64,000 bases of DNA, from contig NZ_LT634361.1 in the NCBI RefSeq assembly GCF_900119795.1, positions 62,001 to 126,000 of the forward strand. Reading direction: 5' to 3'. The position numbers and the translations under genes are program-made. Every line of letters starts with the position of its first letter. Position 1 is the first letter of the stretch. The notes below the pieces were generated by a model. The model saw only the letters and a program-made list of their open reading frames with translations, did not search any database and had not been told where the DNA came from. Source of the stretch: Tenacibaculum maritimum NCIMB 2154 (GTDB lineage: Bacteria; Bacteroidota; Bacteroidia; Flavobacteriales; Flavobacteriaceae). Positions 11,301 to 18,701 of this stretch are shown in pieces.

Positions 11301-11800
11301 CTGTATTTCATGGGAAGGGTTTCTGGACAGGTAAAGACCTTGCTTCAAAAGCTACAGCAAAAACAATAAGTTCTTTAAAGACAGAGAGCGTGCATGATGT
11401 AGCTCCTAAAAATAATTTATCCAATCAAAAACTTGATTTAAAAAGCTCAGATATTGTTAAAGAAGCTATACCAGATTATGGTTCAGTAAAATATAAAGCA
11501 GGTTACCTGAAAAAGGTAACAGGTTTAGATGGTCAGCATAATTGGAACAGACATACCATTGAAGTTGTAGCAGATAGAGGAAAAGTTTTTAATATTATTG
11601 GAGGAGACCAAAAATCTTATACTTTGATACAACATCTAGGCAAACACCATGGAAAGTCTGGTATATTTGAACTGATTATAGATAATGGAGTATTGACCCA
11701 TCAGAGGTTTATTCCTGGAGGCATAATAAATGGAATACCTAATCAAGTGGTACCTAATGTAAGTAGAAGTGTTTCGCCCGCCTATCCATGGTGGAAATAA
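5354..11800 (+). CDS. SpvB/FG-GAP/RHS-repeat polymorphic toxin, full length
   Basis: The 2148-residue protein has a Sec signal peptide (about 1-23, ending NAQ), an SpvB-type domain (about 85-370, with VPNIAVSYTSQGANGLAGWGW), at least five FG-GAP/VCBS calcium-type motifs of the form GDxNGDGxTD, many RHS/YD repeats (about 1000-1760), and the RHS core with autoprotease-like end NPLKFTDPSGE (about 1840-1853). After that come a Gly-rich hydrophobic pre-toxin segment and a variable tip from about 2030. The tip (HNWNRHTIEV, HLGKHHGKSG, THQRFIPGG) is His-rich and nuclease-like, but I do not recognise the family. By analogy with TcB/TcC and Rhs proteins, the shell should encapsulate the tip. This is the only complete copy in the locus and is followed after 9 bases by an immunity candidate. 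Confidence 0.9.
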   Translation: MKKKLYTLIVFLLFIGVQFSNAQDPNISGRKSFVEYKYKKTEIKTKRTSNEAKKQQHSETINSSSSLNTKVEELARSVSTEAGSTAGALSVSLTGAASYSIPIMVPPGIKDVVPNIAVSYTSQGANGLAGWGWNISGLSTISRIPATKYYDNKHDGIDFKDDRFSLDGQRLIIKSGTYGASGSVYQTENYSNVKVVAYGTSPYGSTYGPSYFIVYYPNGTRAWYGNSGNSRSRLEWAIFRWQDPQGNYVDYNYQSDNGLLSIKTIRYGGRIGGASPTNQINFAYISRSRPESVYVGGYSFKRSNLLKSIQVTASGSQYRKYELTHDSTSLEYQRLTSVKEYNAENKVLRPIVFGYEDTSSWIKDRVVSADLYPGFDYKTSNLIAGDYDGDGRTDVVFYDKNKRDEIYMHTKLYDSISSAYSVKTDGFFTDIFSSTILGGDNSVLSSQAMTTIKETSSSNSSFSSIRFRTFAKLPYGIVHQYDKVWKPSKYKTDNFCGSSSYYTIPKKYISGDFNGDGLTDVLAIEEEYTTTSCRKKDCDGGSGDPIDLLLKAEGNSDKKQARLPIEPDCCECNSYTENKYNAKVHFIDLKRDITSNFSQVSGHFRKPLAPEDRLNIGDHNGDGKQDIYHFKEGKLYIYTLKDSNNLILLREETDSGIKLDNPILLGDYNGDGKTDFMVATANKSNNWRFFMSKGTSFYKQTKSLPFAYHQDEFIKGSVTKSGVYIYNPYYEYRYTAQDVNGDGKTDLIIHNTIAPYSAKDKSVEYISIYKSNQTSSSDIPIFSYETGYTDTSGQVGKYGFPIFLESNITNGNLEYGYISVNNIFMYEFAKDHRKDATLRNVTNNGVKTTIDYERLGIPENEYDPLIYRPDRSQSYPYVNINKANSFQLVKKLTEEGAGIKRYQDFLYQGAVSNVNIGFQGFLKTKRSNWYGDDVSRLWTISKYDITKKGIVTDLWVATSPHETSNYMSKTTNTFNTSLTSNKVFSSIPTKVVQYDALTGVTTTKTITYDAYKNPLTENTVYNGGSENITYTYSNNSTVSNQHYHIGRITKKVAINTIGGNAFTTEEEYNYSNNLLTEQKVRGNGTPWNTESFTYDAFGNVTKKTLRPNGLSARTENFKYDASGRFLMESMDVEGLKTMFSYDSFGNPLTTTNPFNQVTTFSYDGWNRLVSEKNYLGKITTFSYAYLDGGGLLKTTNYPQGAEEVVEYNALGWILKSRVLGINNKWTQKSFQYDVAGKETKESEPYFSSPSQWNTTAYDSYGRTIAKTSFNGLVANITYNGLVTTVDDGTKTVKTTKDGSGNIIKMEDPGGIINYTYFGNGVMKSANYGSHVVRTEIDGWGRKTKLTDPSAGTYTYKYNNLGEVLEETTPKGKTIYTYDGFGKTMTKKILGNKTNLSLNYTYDPSTKLLKNIWGKNHNTNEDYAYVYEYDAYKRLEITTEYTGKAVYDYRVTRDDFGRVAKEAYWARNKSNGEISYVKTQNIYDAGVVTEILDAGNGKSLWKLKEVNERGQAKEVLLGNGMVKKRSYDEFGFLTKMLDQTVEASPKKALDLAYSFDTQRGNLRSRKNNNLGWNESFTYDNLDRLTNISGSVNRSQQYDERGRITSNSEIGEYNYTSTASYHLQEVDLNTKGDLYYQNQPIQKITYNAYKKPLSISVKDKARVDFEYGILQNRSHAYYGGNEANKLDRRYHKHYAAIAPIEIEEDKQGNTKIITYIGGDAYTAPVVYIKQTASGSSNGYHYVHRDYLGSLLGITDTNANVLEQRQFGAWGEVDKFKSLHSEIDFEYGTTLLNRGYTGHEHFMGVALIHMNGRMYDAKLGRFLSPDNFIQEPFSTQSFNRFGYVWNNPLKFTDPSGEIFWSVVIGAVIGAYVGGVQANGSYNPFEWKGNASTLLGVLGGAIIGGISGGVGAYAAAKLAPLITTAGGFLGGAVSGFIGGAVGGTIYGGFMSQLPGGDGDFWGGAAKGFIMGAVGGTILGGVIGGIRSVFHGKGFWTGKDLASKATAKTISSLKTESVHDVAPKNNLSNQKLDLKSSDIVKEAIPDYGSVKYKAGYLKKVTGLDGQHNWNRHTIEVVADRGKVFNIIGGDQKSYTLIQHLGKHHGKSGIFELIIDNGVLTHQRFIPGGIINGIPNQVVPNVSRSVSPAYPWWK
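10653..10915 (+). repeat. RHS-core homology block, copy 1 (inside the full-length gene)
   Basis: This 263-bp stretch encodes GEVDKFKSLHSEID through NPLKFTDPSGE. It recurs almost base for base at 12564, 14582, 16208 and 23445, and as fragments at 19007 and 19771. It is the natural homology arm for replacing the downstream toxin tip. Confidence 0.95.
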
Positions 11801-11809
11801 TATTATAAT

Positions 11810-12343
11810 ATGGAAATATTTAAAAAAGAAATAAAATTTGATAATCTAGCAGAGGTTTATGTAGGCTTTAAACTAGGTATCATAAATGTAGATGAAGTTC
11901 TTAACCTTATTGAAAATGATAAGGTTGAGGATTTTGAAGCCAATGATTATTCAAGGTTGATAATAAATAGAGAGACTAATATAAAATTTAAGAGTGAATT
12001 TGAAGAAATAACTAATAGAATAATTAAAGAACAAAATTTGGTTGAAAAGAGAGATTTGGTAGATCAATATTTTTTACTACCAACTATAACTAGGATTTGG
12101 GAATTAGAATGTCTATTACGAAAAGTTAATGGATATAATACAGTTCCTAATTATAAAACTCTTGTTTTAGAAGGAGTTTATGAACTTTTTTATTTTTTCG
12201 ATTATCCAAGTGAATGGAGTTTAAACAAGTTTATACTTTATTCTATGAACGACAATGGTAAATCTCTTAATCAGGATGAATTGTATGAAAATCTTTTATC
12301 TTTTGTTAATAAAGAAGTAAACTATTTTATAAATCGAAAATAA
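11810..12343 (+). CDS. Probable immunity protein (DUF2247-like)
   Basis: The 177-residue acidic, soluble protein has no signal peptide. It starts 9 bases after the RHS toxin stop, the position of cognate immunity genes in RHS loci. The C-terminal segment with FDYPSEW and the following FILY resembles the FDYP block of the DUF2247 family, which I recall as recurring among toxin neighbours; that assignment is from memory and tentative. A cytoplasmic immunity protein would fit an intracellular target for the tip of the preceding protein. Confidence 0.65.
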   Translation: MEIFKKEIKFDNLAEVYVGFKLGIINVDEVLNLIENDKVEDFEANDYSRLIINRETNIKFKSEFEEITNRIIKEQNLVEKRDLVDQYFLLPTITRIWELECLLRKVNGYNTVPNYKTLVLEGVYELFYFFDYPSEWSLNKFILYSMNDNGKSLNQDELYENLLSFVNKEVNYFINRK

Positions 12344-12563
12344 CCTATTATGTTAAAAATAAATTATAAAGTATTTTTTTAATATTAATTTTTATTTCTT
12401 CTAGTTTAGAAGATAATAATATTCAGGAGTTTCAAGAAGAATCATTTACAGTACAGTTGGTTACTATAAATTCTACTGTAAATATATACGAATTAGCTAC
12501 CTTTGAAAAAAATTAGCACATTTAGCAAAAGTTCTTTAACATAAATAAGCTAATTCAGCACTA
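12344..12563 (+). pseudogene. Decayed small lipoprotein-like ORF and boundary repeat, copy 1
   Basis: A start ATG near 12351 opens a hydrophobic leader that is frameshifted in a run of seven T. The other frame then continues through a degenerate lipobox (FISSS, no Cys) into SFTVQLVTINSTVNIYELATFEKN. The segment 12440-12563 is the cassette boundary repeat, also found at 14457, 18868 and 23321. It ends exactly where RHS-core homology begins (12564). Confidence 0.7.
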
Positions 12564-12826
12564 GGGGAGAAGTAGATAAAATCAAGGGCTTACATAGTGA
12601 AATTGATTTTGAATATGGTACTACTTTATTAAATCGAGGATATACGGGGCATGAGCATTTTATGGGAGTTGCACTCATACATATGAATGGACGTATGTAT
12701 GATGCCAAGTTAGGGCGTTTCCTTTCTCCAGATAATTTTATACAGGAACCGTTTAGTACGCAAAGTTTTAACCGTTTTGGATATGTATGGAATAATCCTT
12801 TAAAATTTACAGACCCCAGTGGGGAA
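12564..12826 (+). repeat. RHS-core homology block, copy 2
   Basis: 263 bp, nearly identical to 10653-10915. It is preceded in frame by a TAA in the boundary repeat, so translation cannot enter from upstream. The first Met inside the block (12662) is not a natural RHS start. Confidence 0.95.
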
Positions 12827-13810
12827 GAATTCATTACAGCAGTATTAATAGGAGCTTTAATCGGAGCGACGGTTGGAGCAATGGGATATATTATAAATGC
12901 TGCAATTACTGGACAATGGAATTGGGGGAATTTTGGAATGTCAATATTAGGAGGAGCCATATCTGGAGCAATTGGAGGAGCAATTGGACCAACGGCATTG
13001 TTTAAATCCATATTAACCAATGGTTTTTGGGGGACAGCAGCTATAGCAGCAGCAAGTAGTTTTTTACCATCTTTGGATGTGAAAATTGGAGATTTTAGTT
13101 TTGGCCTAAGCCCAGCTTTAGCTTTTGGAAGAGCAACAGGTTTTGGAGTAAATGTAAGTGCAAGTTATCAAGACGGAGATTTTACTTTCTCGGCGGGCTA
13201 TGGGGTAACTTTTTATGGGACAGCACATGGTACAGGGAAAAAAGGTTGGGAGTATAGAAAATCTTGGGGAGTAAATTGGGATGATGGTAAACAAGGTTTT
13301 GGAATACATAGTACCAATTTTAAAAGCGGAGAAACAAGCCAAAAGGTAGGTGGTATAAGCTATAGAAATGGAGATTTTGGATTTAGATACGAGAATGATG
13401 GAGCTCCATTTGGAGGAACATTAGGTGATGGATCAGATAGATTTAGAACTGCAGCTGTAAGTATAAATTATAAGGACTATAGTGTTGGTTTTAATTTATT
13501 TACAGGTAGTAGAACAGATTATAGTGGAGATGAAGAAGAAATGGCAAAAGGTACTCAATATGGGAAATATAATGAAAAAATGCCTGCTGGATTTGTTAAG
13601 GAAGATGGAGAAGCTTATAGATTAGGAGCTTTATATTTTGGTTATAAAGGATTTAGATTAGGAATAGATTCTGATAGACGTGTAAGACACCCTATTCAAG
13701 ATATAGGAGCTCATTGGTGGATAAGTAAGCAGCCTGGTTTTTATAGTTATTCAGATAATATTGCAGGATATTTCCAATATCAATCATTTAACCCTTATAC
13801 GTTATGGTAA
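12662..13810 (+). CDS. Orphan RHS-core C-terminal module with toxin-23-like domain
   Basis: The open frame of 382 codons holds the end of the RHS core (1-54), a Gly-rich hydrophobic pre-toxin segment (about 57-135) and a C-terminal domain of about 240 residues. The C-terminus (DRFRTAAVSINYKDYSVGF, YRLGALYFGYKG, ending YQSFNPYTLW) resembles bacterial polymorphic toxin type 23. Alternating beta-strand-like segments and the terminal aromatic residue are notable. There is no signal peptide, shell or plausible start, so it is probably silent until recombined into the full-length gene at the shared core. The stop overlaps the lipoprotein immunity gene by 7 bases. Confidence 0.8.
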   Translation: MGVALIHMNGRMYDAKLGRFLSPDNFIQEPFSTQSFNRFGYVWNNPLKFTDPSGEEFITAVLIGALIGATVGAMGYIINAAITGQWNWGNFGMSILGGAISGAIGGAIGPTALFKSILTNGFWGTAAIAAASSFLPSLDVKIGDFSFGLSPALAFGRATGFGVNVSASYQDGDFTFSAGYGVTFYGTAHGTGKKGWEYRKSWGVNWDDGKQGFGIHSTNFKSGETSQKVGGISYRNGDFGFRYENDGAPFGGTLGDGSDRFRTAAVSINYKDYSVGFNLFTGSRTDYSGDEEEMAKGTQYGKYNEKMPAGFVKEDGEAYRLGALYFGYKGFRLGIDSDRRVRHPIQDIGAHWWISKQPGFYSYSDNIAGYFQYQSFNPYTLW

Positions 13811-14361
13811 GTAGATTTATATATTTTTCGATAATTTTTTCCTTGTTATCTTGCAATTCAATTGAATTAAGAAAATTAAGTAATTTATCAAGTGTAAAAG
13901 TCCCCAAGGACAATAGTTTCTATAAGGAATACGATGAGAAATTAAATGTTCAATTACCAAGTAATATAGATTTAACATCTTTATATGAATATGCTTATCA
14001 AATTGATTATAAAAACAAGAAATTTTTTAACACTAGAAAAAATAATAAATCTGCCTTTAAGTTTTATAAAAAAGGAAGAGTTAATCTTTTTTACTACGAT
14101 GAGAATAAAAAAAATAATTTTGATTCAAATAAATATGGTTATAGAGGAATTTGTTATAAAGAAAAGAATAATTTTAAATTGTTATTTATTGCTCCCATAA
14201 CAGAAAATCGAAAATATGGAGTACAGAACTATAAAATGGAAATGAAAGGAGATACATTACTAATATCTTTAATAAAAAAGCATCTTACTGAAGATCAAAT
14301 TTTCACGGATGTTTATATTAAAAAAGATATGGATAGTCCTGTTAATCAAATTGATTGGTAA
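13804..14361 (+). CDS. Lipoprotein, predicted immunity to the toxin-23 module
   Basis: 185 residues with a lipoprotein signal (hydrophobic core then LLSCNS, lipid Cys at about 17). The ATG lies inside the final codons of the toxin (TTATGGTAA), giving translational coupling. The last 15 residues (YIKKDMDSPVNQIDW) are identical to those of the protein at 18171, although the middles differ, so the pair belongs to one family whose 3' ends lie in shared DNA. Membrane anchoring implies that the cognate toxin is met in the periplasm or at the membrane. Function is inferred from position only. Confidence 0.7.
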   Translation: MVSRFIYFSIIFSLLSCNSIELRKLSNLSSVKVPKDNSFYKEYDEKLNVQLPSNIDLTSLYEYAYQIDYKNKKFFNTRKNNKSAFKFYKKGRVNLFYYDENKKNNFDSNKYGYRGICYKEKNNFKLLFIAPITENRKYGVQNYKMEMKGDTLLISLIKKHLTEDQIFTDVYIKKDMDSPVNQIDW

Positions 14362-14557
14362 ACTTTTAATTTTAGAAAAAAAAATAACCTTTTTATTAAT
14401 TGTAGTCTTTTTCTCCTGTAGTTCTGATGAAGTCCCAATCATAGAACCACAAGAAAAATCATTTACAGTACAGTTGGTTACTATAAATTCTACTGTAAAT
14501 ATATACGAATTAGCTACCTTTGAAAAAAAATTAGCACATTTAGCAAAAGTTCTTTAA
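14351..14557 (+). pseudogene. Small lipoprotein-like ORF in boundary repeat, copy 2
   Basis: From a possible TTG start at 14351 the frame encodes a hydrophobic leader with lipobox VVFFSCSSDE, then QEKSFTVQLVTINSTVNIYELATFEKK and a stop at 14557. It is the best preserved of four copies but is only about 68 codons and overlaps the preceding immunity gene. I read it as the 5' remnant of a former lipoprotein gene carried at each cassette boundary; a functional small lipoprotein is possible. Confidence 0.45.
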
Positions 14558-14581
14558 CATAAATAAGCTAATTCAGCACTA
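14457..14581 (+). repeat. Cassette boundary repeat, copy 2
   Basis: 125 bp, matching 12440-12563 except for one extra A in the A-run before TTAGCACA. It ends at the first base of RHS-core copy 3. Confidence 0.9.
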
Positions 14582-14844
14582 GGGGAGAAGTAGATAAATT
14601 CAAGAGCTTACATAGTGAGATTGATTTTGAATATGGTACTACTTTATTAAATCGAGGATATACGGGGCATGAGCATTTTATGGGAGTTGCACTCATACAT
14701 ATGAATGGACGTATGTATGATGCCAAGTTAGGGCGTTTCCTTTCTCCAGATAATTTTATACAGGAACCGTTTAGTACCCAAAGTTTTAACCGTTTTGGAT
14801 ATGTATGGAATAATCCTTTAAAATTTACAGACCCCAGTGGGGAA
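14582..14844 (+). repeat. RHS-core homology block, copy 3
   Basis: 263 bp, nearly identical to copy 1. It is followed by the pre-toxin start IIWFVVASVVIGG, shared with the cassette at 23445. Confidence 0.95.
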
Positions 14845-17445
14845 ATTATATGGTTTGTTGTAGCCTCCGTAGTTATTGGAGGAACAATGAATGTAGTTTC
14901 TAATTGGGATAAGATAGATGGTTGGGGGAGAAAAACAAAATTAACAGATCCATCAGCGGGGACATATACTTATAAATATAATAATTTAGGAGAAGTATTG
15001 GAAGAAACTACCCCTAAAGGGAAGACTATATATACCTATGATGGTTTTGGTAAAACTATGACGAAGAAGATTCTTGGAAACAAAACCAATTTAAGCCTGA
15101 ATTATACATATGACCCTAGTACAAAACTTTTAAAAAACATTTGGGGTAAAAATCATAATACGAATGAAGATTACGCCTATGTTTATGAGTATGATGCGTA
15201 TAAAAGGCTAGAAATAACAACTGAATATACAGGAAAGGCAGTATATGATTATAGAGTAACTAGAGATGATTTTGGTAGAGTTGCTAAAGAAGCGTATTGG
15301 GCTCGTAATAAATCTAATGGAGAAATAAGTTATGTCAAAACACAAAACATATACGATGCAGGGGTTGTTACTGAAATTTTAGATGCTGGCAATGGAAAAA
15401 GTTTATGGAAACTAAAAGAAGTAAATGAAAGAGGGCAAGCTAAAGAAGTACTGTTAGGTAATGGAATGGTTAAGAAAAGAAGCTATGATGAGTTTGGATT
15501 TTTGACAAAAATGCTAGATCAAACTGTAGAGGCTTCTCCTAAAAAGGCACTGGATTTAGCATATAGTTTTGATACACAAAGAGGAAATTTAAGGAGTAGA
15601 AAAAATAATAATTTAGGTTGGAATGAGTCTTTTACCTATGATAATTTAGATAGGTTAACTAATATTTCAGGTTCTGTAAATCGTTCGCAACAATATGATG
15701 AGAGAGGAAGGATTACTTCAAATTCTGAAATAGGGGAATATAATTATACTAGCACTGCTTCATATCATTTGCAAGAGGTAGATTTAAATACAAAAGGAGA
15801 TTTGTATTATCAAAACCAACCAATTCAAAAAATAACCTATAATGCTTATAAAAAACCGCTTTCTATTAGCGTTAAAGACAAGGCAAGAGTAGATTTTGAA
15901 TATGGCATTTTACAAAACCGAAGCCATGCTTATTACGGAGGAAATGAAGCAAATAAATTAGACCGTAGGTACCATAAACATTATGCGGCAATAGCACCTA
16001 TTGAAATAGAAGAAGACAAACAAGGAAATACTAAAATAATTACTTATATTGGCGGTGATGCTTATACGGCACCAGTAGTCTATATAAAACAAACGGCTTC
16101 AGGGAGTTCTAATGGGTATCATTACGTTCATAGAGATTATTTAGGAAGCCTTTTAGGAATAACTGATACCAATGCAAATGTTTTAGAACAACGTCAATTT
16201 GGAGCTTGGGGAGAAGTAGATAAATTCAAGAGTTTACATAGTGAGATTGATTTTGAATATGGTACTACTTTATTAAATCGAGGATATACGGGGCATGAGC
16301 ATTTTATGGGAGTTGCACTCATACATATGAATGGACGTATGTATGATGCCAAGTTAGGGCGTTTCCTTTCTCCAGATAATTTTATACAGGAACCGTTTAG
16401 TACCCAAAGTTTTAATCGTTTTGGATATGTATGGAATAATCCATTAAAATTTACAGACCCCAGTGGGGAAGAATTCATTACAGCAGTATTAATAGGAGCT
16501 TTAATCGGAGCGACGGCTGGAGCAATGGGATATATTATAAATGCTGCAATTACTGGACAATGGAATTGGGGGAATTTTGGAATGTCAATATTAGGAGGAG
16601 CCATATCTGGAGCAATTGGAGGAGCAATTGGACCAACGGCATTGTTTAAATCCATATTAACCAATGGTTTTTGGGGGACAGCAGCTATAGCAGCAGCAAG
16701 TAGTTTTTTACCATCTTTGGATGTGAAAATTGGAGATTTTAGTTTTGGCCTAAGCCCAGCTTTAGCTTTTGGAAGAGCAACAGGTTTTGGAGTAAATGTA
16801 AGTGTGAGTTATCAAGACGGAGATTTTACTTTCTCGGCGGGCTATGGGGTAACTTTCTATGGCACTGCTCATGGTACAGGGAAAAAAGGTTGGGAACATA
16901 GGTTTTCAGGTTCTATTGGAAGTAACGGGAAGGTTAAATTTTCTGCTTATACTACTTATTTTAGCAGTGGGAAAACATCTCAACAAGTTGGAGGATTTTC
17001 ATTGGGGCATGGTGATTGGAACATTAGATATGAGAATGATTTTATTGAAAAGCCTTTAAAGTATGTTGGTAAATATTTAGCAGATGGGAAAGATAGGTTT
17101 AGAACAACTGCTTTACAATTAAGCTATAAAGACTATAGTGTAGGTTTAAAATTTTTTACTGGTGACCCTTTAAAAGGAGAAAAAAGAGATAAAAGTAATC
17201 CTAATGCTAAGTATGGGATTTATAGTAATCCTGAAGCGGATGAATATCGACTAGGTTCAGTGTTACTAGGTTATAAAGGCTATCAAGTAGGCTATCATAA
17301 TGAAGCAATAAGAGGGGCAATTCAAAATAAGTTTGTACATAATAAACTTACTGATGATTCTGGATGGTTTAGAGAACTTCCTGGTCGTTTTCCATCTCAT
17401 TCTTATTTTCAATATCAATCATATAATCCTTATACACTATGGTAA
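14680..17445 (+). CDS. Chimeric orphan RHS module: pre-toxin fragment fused to RHS repeats and a second toxin-23 tip
   Basis: The 921-codon frame starts in RHS-core copy 3, runs 26 residues into the pre-toxin segment seen at 23708, then jumps at 14912-14920 (AGATAGATG) into RHS-repeat sequence identical to the full-length gene from 9357. It continues through about 1.55 kb of RHS repeats, a second RHS core (16208-16470) and a toxin-23-like tip ending YQSYNPYTLW. The tip shares its first ~140 residues with the 12662 module and then diverges after HGTGKKGWE. No signal peptide or natural start is present. The stop overlaps the next lipoprotein gene by 7 bases. Confidence 0.85.
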   Translation: MGVALIHMNGRMYDAKLGRFLSPDNFIQEPFSTQSFNRFGYVWNNPLKFTDPSGEIIWFVVASVVIGGTMNVVSNWDKIDGWGRKTKLTDPSAGTYTYKYNNLGEVLEETTPKGKTIYTYDGFGKTMTKKILGNKTNLSLNYTYDPSTKLLKNIWGKNHNTNEDYAYVYEYDAYKRLEITTEYTGKAVYDYRVTRDDFGRVAKEAYWARNKSNGEISYVKTQNIYDAGVVTEILDAGNGKSLWKLKEVNERGQAKEVLLGNGMVKKRSYDEFGFLTKMLDQTVEASPKKALDLAYSFDTQRGNLRSRKNNNLGWNESFTYDNLDRLTNISGSVNRSQQYDERGRITSNSEIGEYNYTSTASYHLQEVDLNTKGDLYYQNQPIQKITYNAYKKPLSISVKDKARVDFEYGILQNRSHAYYGGNEANKLDRRYHKHYAAIAPIEIEEDKQGNTKIITYIGGDAYTAPVVYIKQTASGSSNGYHYVHRDYLGSLLGITDTNANVLEQRQFGAWGEVDKFKSLHSEIDFEYGTTLLNRGYTGHEHFMGVALIHMNGRMYDAKLGRFLSPDNFIQEPFSTQSFNRFGYVWNNPLKFTDPSGEEFITAVLIGALIGATAGAMGYIINAAITGQWNWGNFGMSILGGAISGAIGGAIGPTALFKSILTNGFWGTAAIAAASSFLPSLDVKIGDFSFGLSPALAFGRATGFGVNVSVSYQDGDFTFSAGYGVTFYGTAHGTGKKGWEHRFSGSIGSNGKVKFSAYTTYFSSGKTSQQVGGFSLGHGDWNIRYENDFIEKPLKYVGKYLADGKDRFRTTALQLSYKDYSVGLKFFTGDPLKGEKRDKSNPNAKYGIYSNPEADEYRLGSVLLGYKGYQVGYHNEAIRGAIQNKFVHNKLTDDSGWFRELPGRFPSHSYFQYQSYNPYTLW
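14921..16470 (+). repeat. 1550-bp duplication of the RHS-repeat region
   Basis: Equivalent to 9366-10915 of the full-length gene, same length and nearly identical in sequence. Only a few single-base differences were noticed, for example the A/G change in the codon for the third residue of HYAAIAP. Confidence 0.95.
16208..16470 (+). repeat. RHS-core homology block, copy 4
   Basis: 263 bp, nearly identical to copy 1, contained within the 1550-bp duplication. It leads into the EFITAVLIGALIGA pre-toxin segment shared with the module at 12662. Confidence 0.95.
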
Positions 17446-17978
17446 TTCGAATTACAATTATTTTCACTGTTCTGCTTTTATTAATTTCTTGTAAAATGAA
17501 AAATTTGTATCAAAGAGATATAAGAATGAAAAAAAACAAGGTAGAAAATTTAAACAAAATACGATTTGATGGATATTATTATAGATTTGAAGAAGATAGG
17601 TATAATCAAGGAAAAATGAAAATTACTTCAGTTTTTTTTATGAAAGAAGGATTAAGAGTTAATTCATTTTATACCAGTTTTGAGAATTTTAAAGAATTTG
17701 AAAAATTTCTTTTGTCTGATGATTTTAACTTAATGTTGAGAAATAATAAATATCTTATTAAACCTTTTTTAATTGAGGGTGATAAAATAATTTCTCAATC
17801 AGTTATAGGGGGGGGCAATTTTGCAAAGCATGTCTCAACGACTGTAACTCAAATAGAATCTTTAGAAAAAATTAAAGATGTAAAGGGTTATGGATTGGAT
17901 ATTTATATTGAAAATGAAGAATATATGTTTAAAAAATTTAAAAAGATTTATAAAGTTAAGGAAAAAATAAATATGTAA
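17439..17978 (+). CDS. Lipoprotein, predicted immunity to the second toxin-23 tip
   Basis: 179 residues with a lipoprotein signal (LLLLISCKM, lipid Cys about residue 16) and a basic C-terminus. It overlaps the toxin stop by 7 bases in the same way as 13804, so the two pairs share architecture although the immunity sequences differ beyond the signal. That matches divergence of the two toxin tips. No family recognised. Confidence 0.65.
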   Translation: MVIRITIIFTVLLLLISCKMKNLYQRDIRMKKNKVENLNKIRFDGYYYRFEEDRYNQGKMKITSVFFMKEGLRVNSFYTSFENFKEFEKFLLSDDFNLMLRNNKYLIKPFLIEGDKIISQSVIGGGNFAKHVSTTVTQIESLEKIKDVKGYGLDIYIENEEYMFKKFKKIYKVKEKINM

Positions 17979-18177
17979 TAATATTCCAAATAGCTTTATT
18001 AAAGTTATTGGTAAGCTTTATAGGCTGGAAATGAACTCTGAATATGTAAGATGTGCAAATAGAATCAAGCAATACATAAAAGTTTTATAGATAAGAGACA
18101 GCCTGGATTTAGGAATCAAAGTTGGAATTTGGGGGGATTTTCAATATCAATCACATAATCCTTACACTTTATGGTAA
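17979..18177 (+). pseudogene. Decayed 3' end of a toxin-23 gene
   Basis: In one frame the DNA reads RQPGFRNQSWNLGG. After a shift in a run of six G it continues as FQYQSHNPYTLW and stop at 18175-18177. These are the equivalents of KQPGF and YFQYQSFNPYTLW in the intact tip at 12662. The rest of the toxin and the RHS core are lost, but the overlapping immunity gene is kept. Confidence 0.75.
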
Positions 18178-18701
18178 AAATAATTAAATATTTTATAATA
18201 ATAATTTTATTTCCCTCATGTTGTGATTATTATACAACTAGTAAAGGTGGTTTAAGAAGTAAAAATAAGTACAAGAAATTTTTAAAAAAAAGAATTTCGC
18301 CTTCATTTATGGGTATAGACACAAGCCATGTTTATAAAATGCTGAATATAAAATTATCAGAAGAAGATAATAGAGTTAAAGAGATCCCTAGAACAAGCAA
18401 TAATGCCTATTTAACCTTTAAAAATAATGGAAGCGTATATTTCTTTCATGGGATACTTAAAGGTAGTACTGAAAAGGTATTAGATTTAGATAAAGCAAAT
18501 ATTGGTTTTTTAGTTAAATTTAATAATAAAAATTACTTAGCTAGTTATTCTCCTATTAATTGCGGTAGTTTTAGTGTAAATGATTTTAAAGTTAATGGAG
18601 ATACATTAGCTATATCAGCAGGAAGCAATAAAGGTCATAGAATATGGTATTACTATATTAAAAAAGATATGGATAGTCCTGTTAATCAAATTGATTGGTA
18701 A
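18171..18701 (+). CDS. Lipoprotein, orphan immunity of the decayed toxin-23 remnant
   Basis: 176 residues with a lipoprotein signal (IIILFPSCC). It starts inside the final codons of the decayed toxin tail (ATGGTAA overlap) and ends YIKKDMDSPVNQIDW like the protein at 13804. It is an immunity gene retained after toxin loss, which could protect against sibling strains carrying the intact version. Confidence 0.65.
   Translation: MVKIIKYFIIIILFPSCCDYYTTSKGGLRSKNKYKKFLKKRISPSFMGIDTSHVYKMLNIKLSEEDNRVKEIPRTSNNAYLTFKNNGSVYFFHGILKGSTEKVLDLDKANIGFLVKFNNKNYLASYSPINCGSFSVNDFKVNGDTLAISAGSNKGHRIWYYYIKKDMDSPVNQIDW

Noticed and set aside
12550..13020. Minus-strand open frames over RHS-core copies (also 16194-16664 and 23431-23943)
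   Set aside because: They are antisense shadows of the same 263-bp core block and pre-toxin DNA, with Pro/Ile-rich composition, no start context and no homology that I can see.
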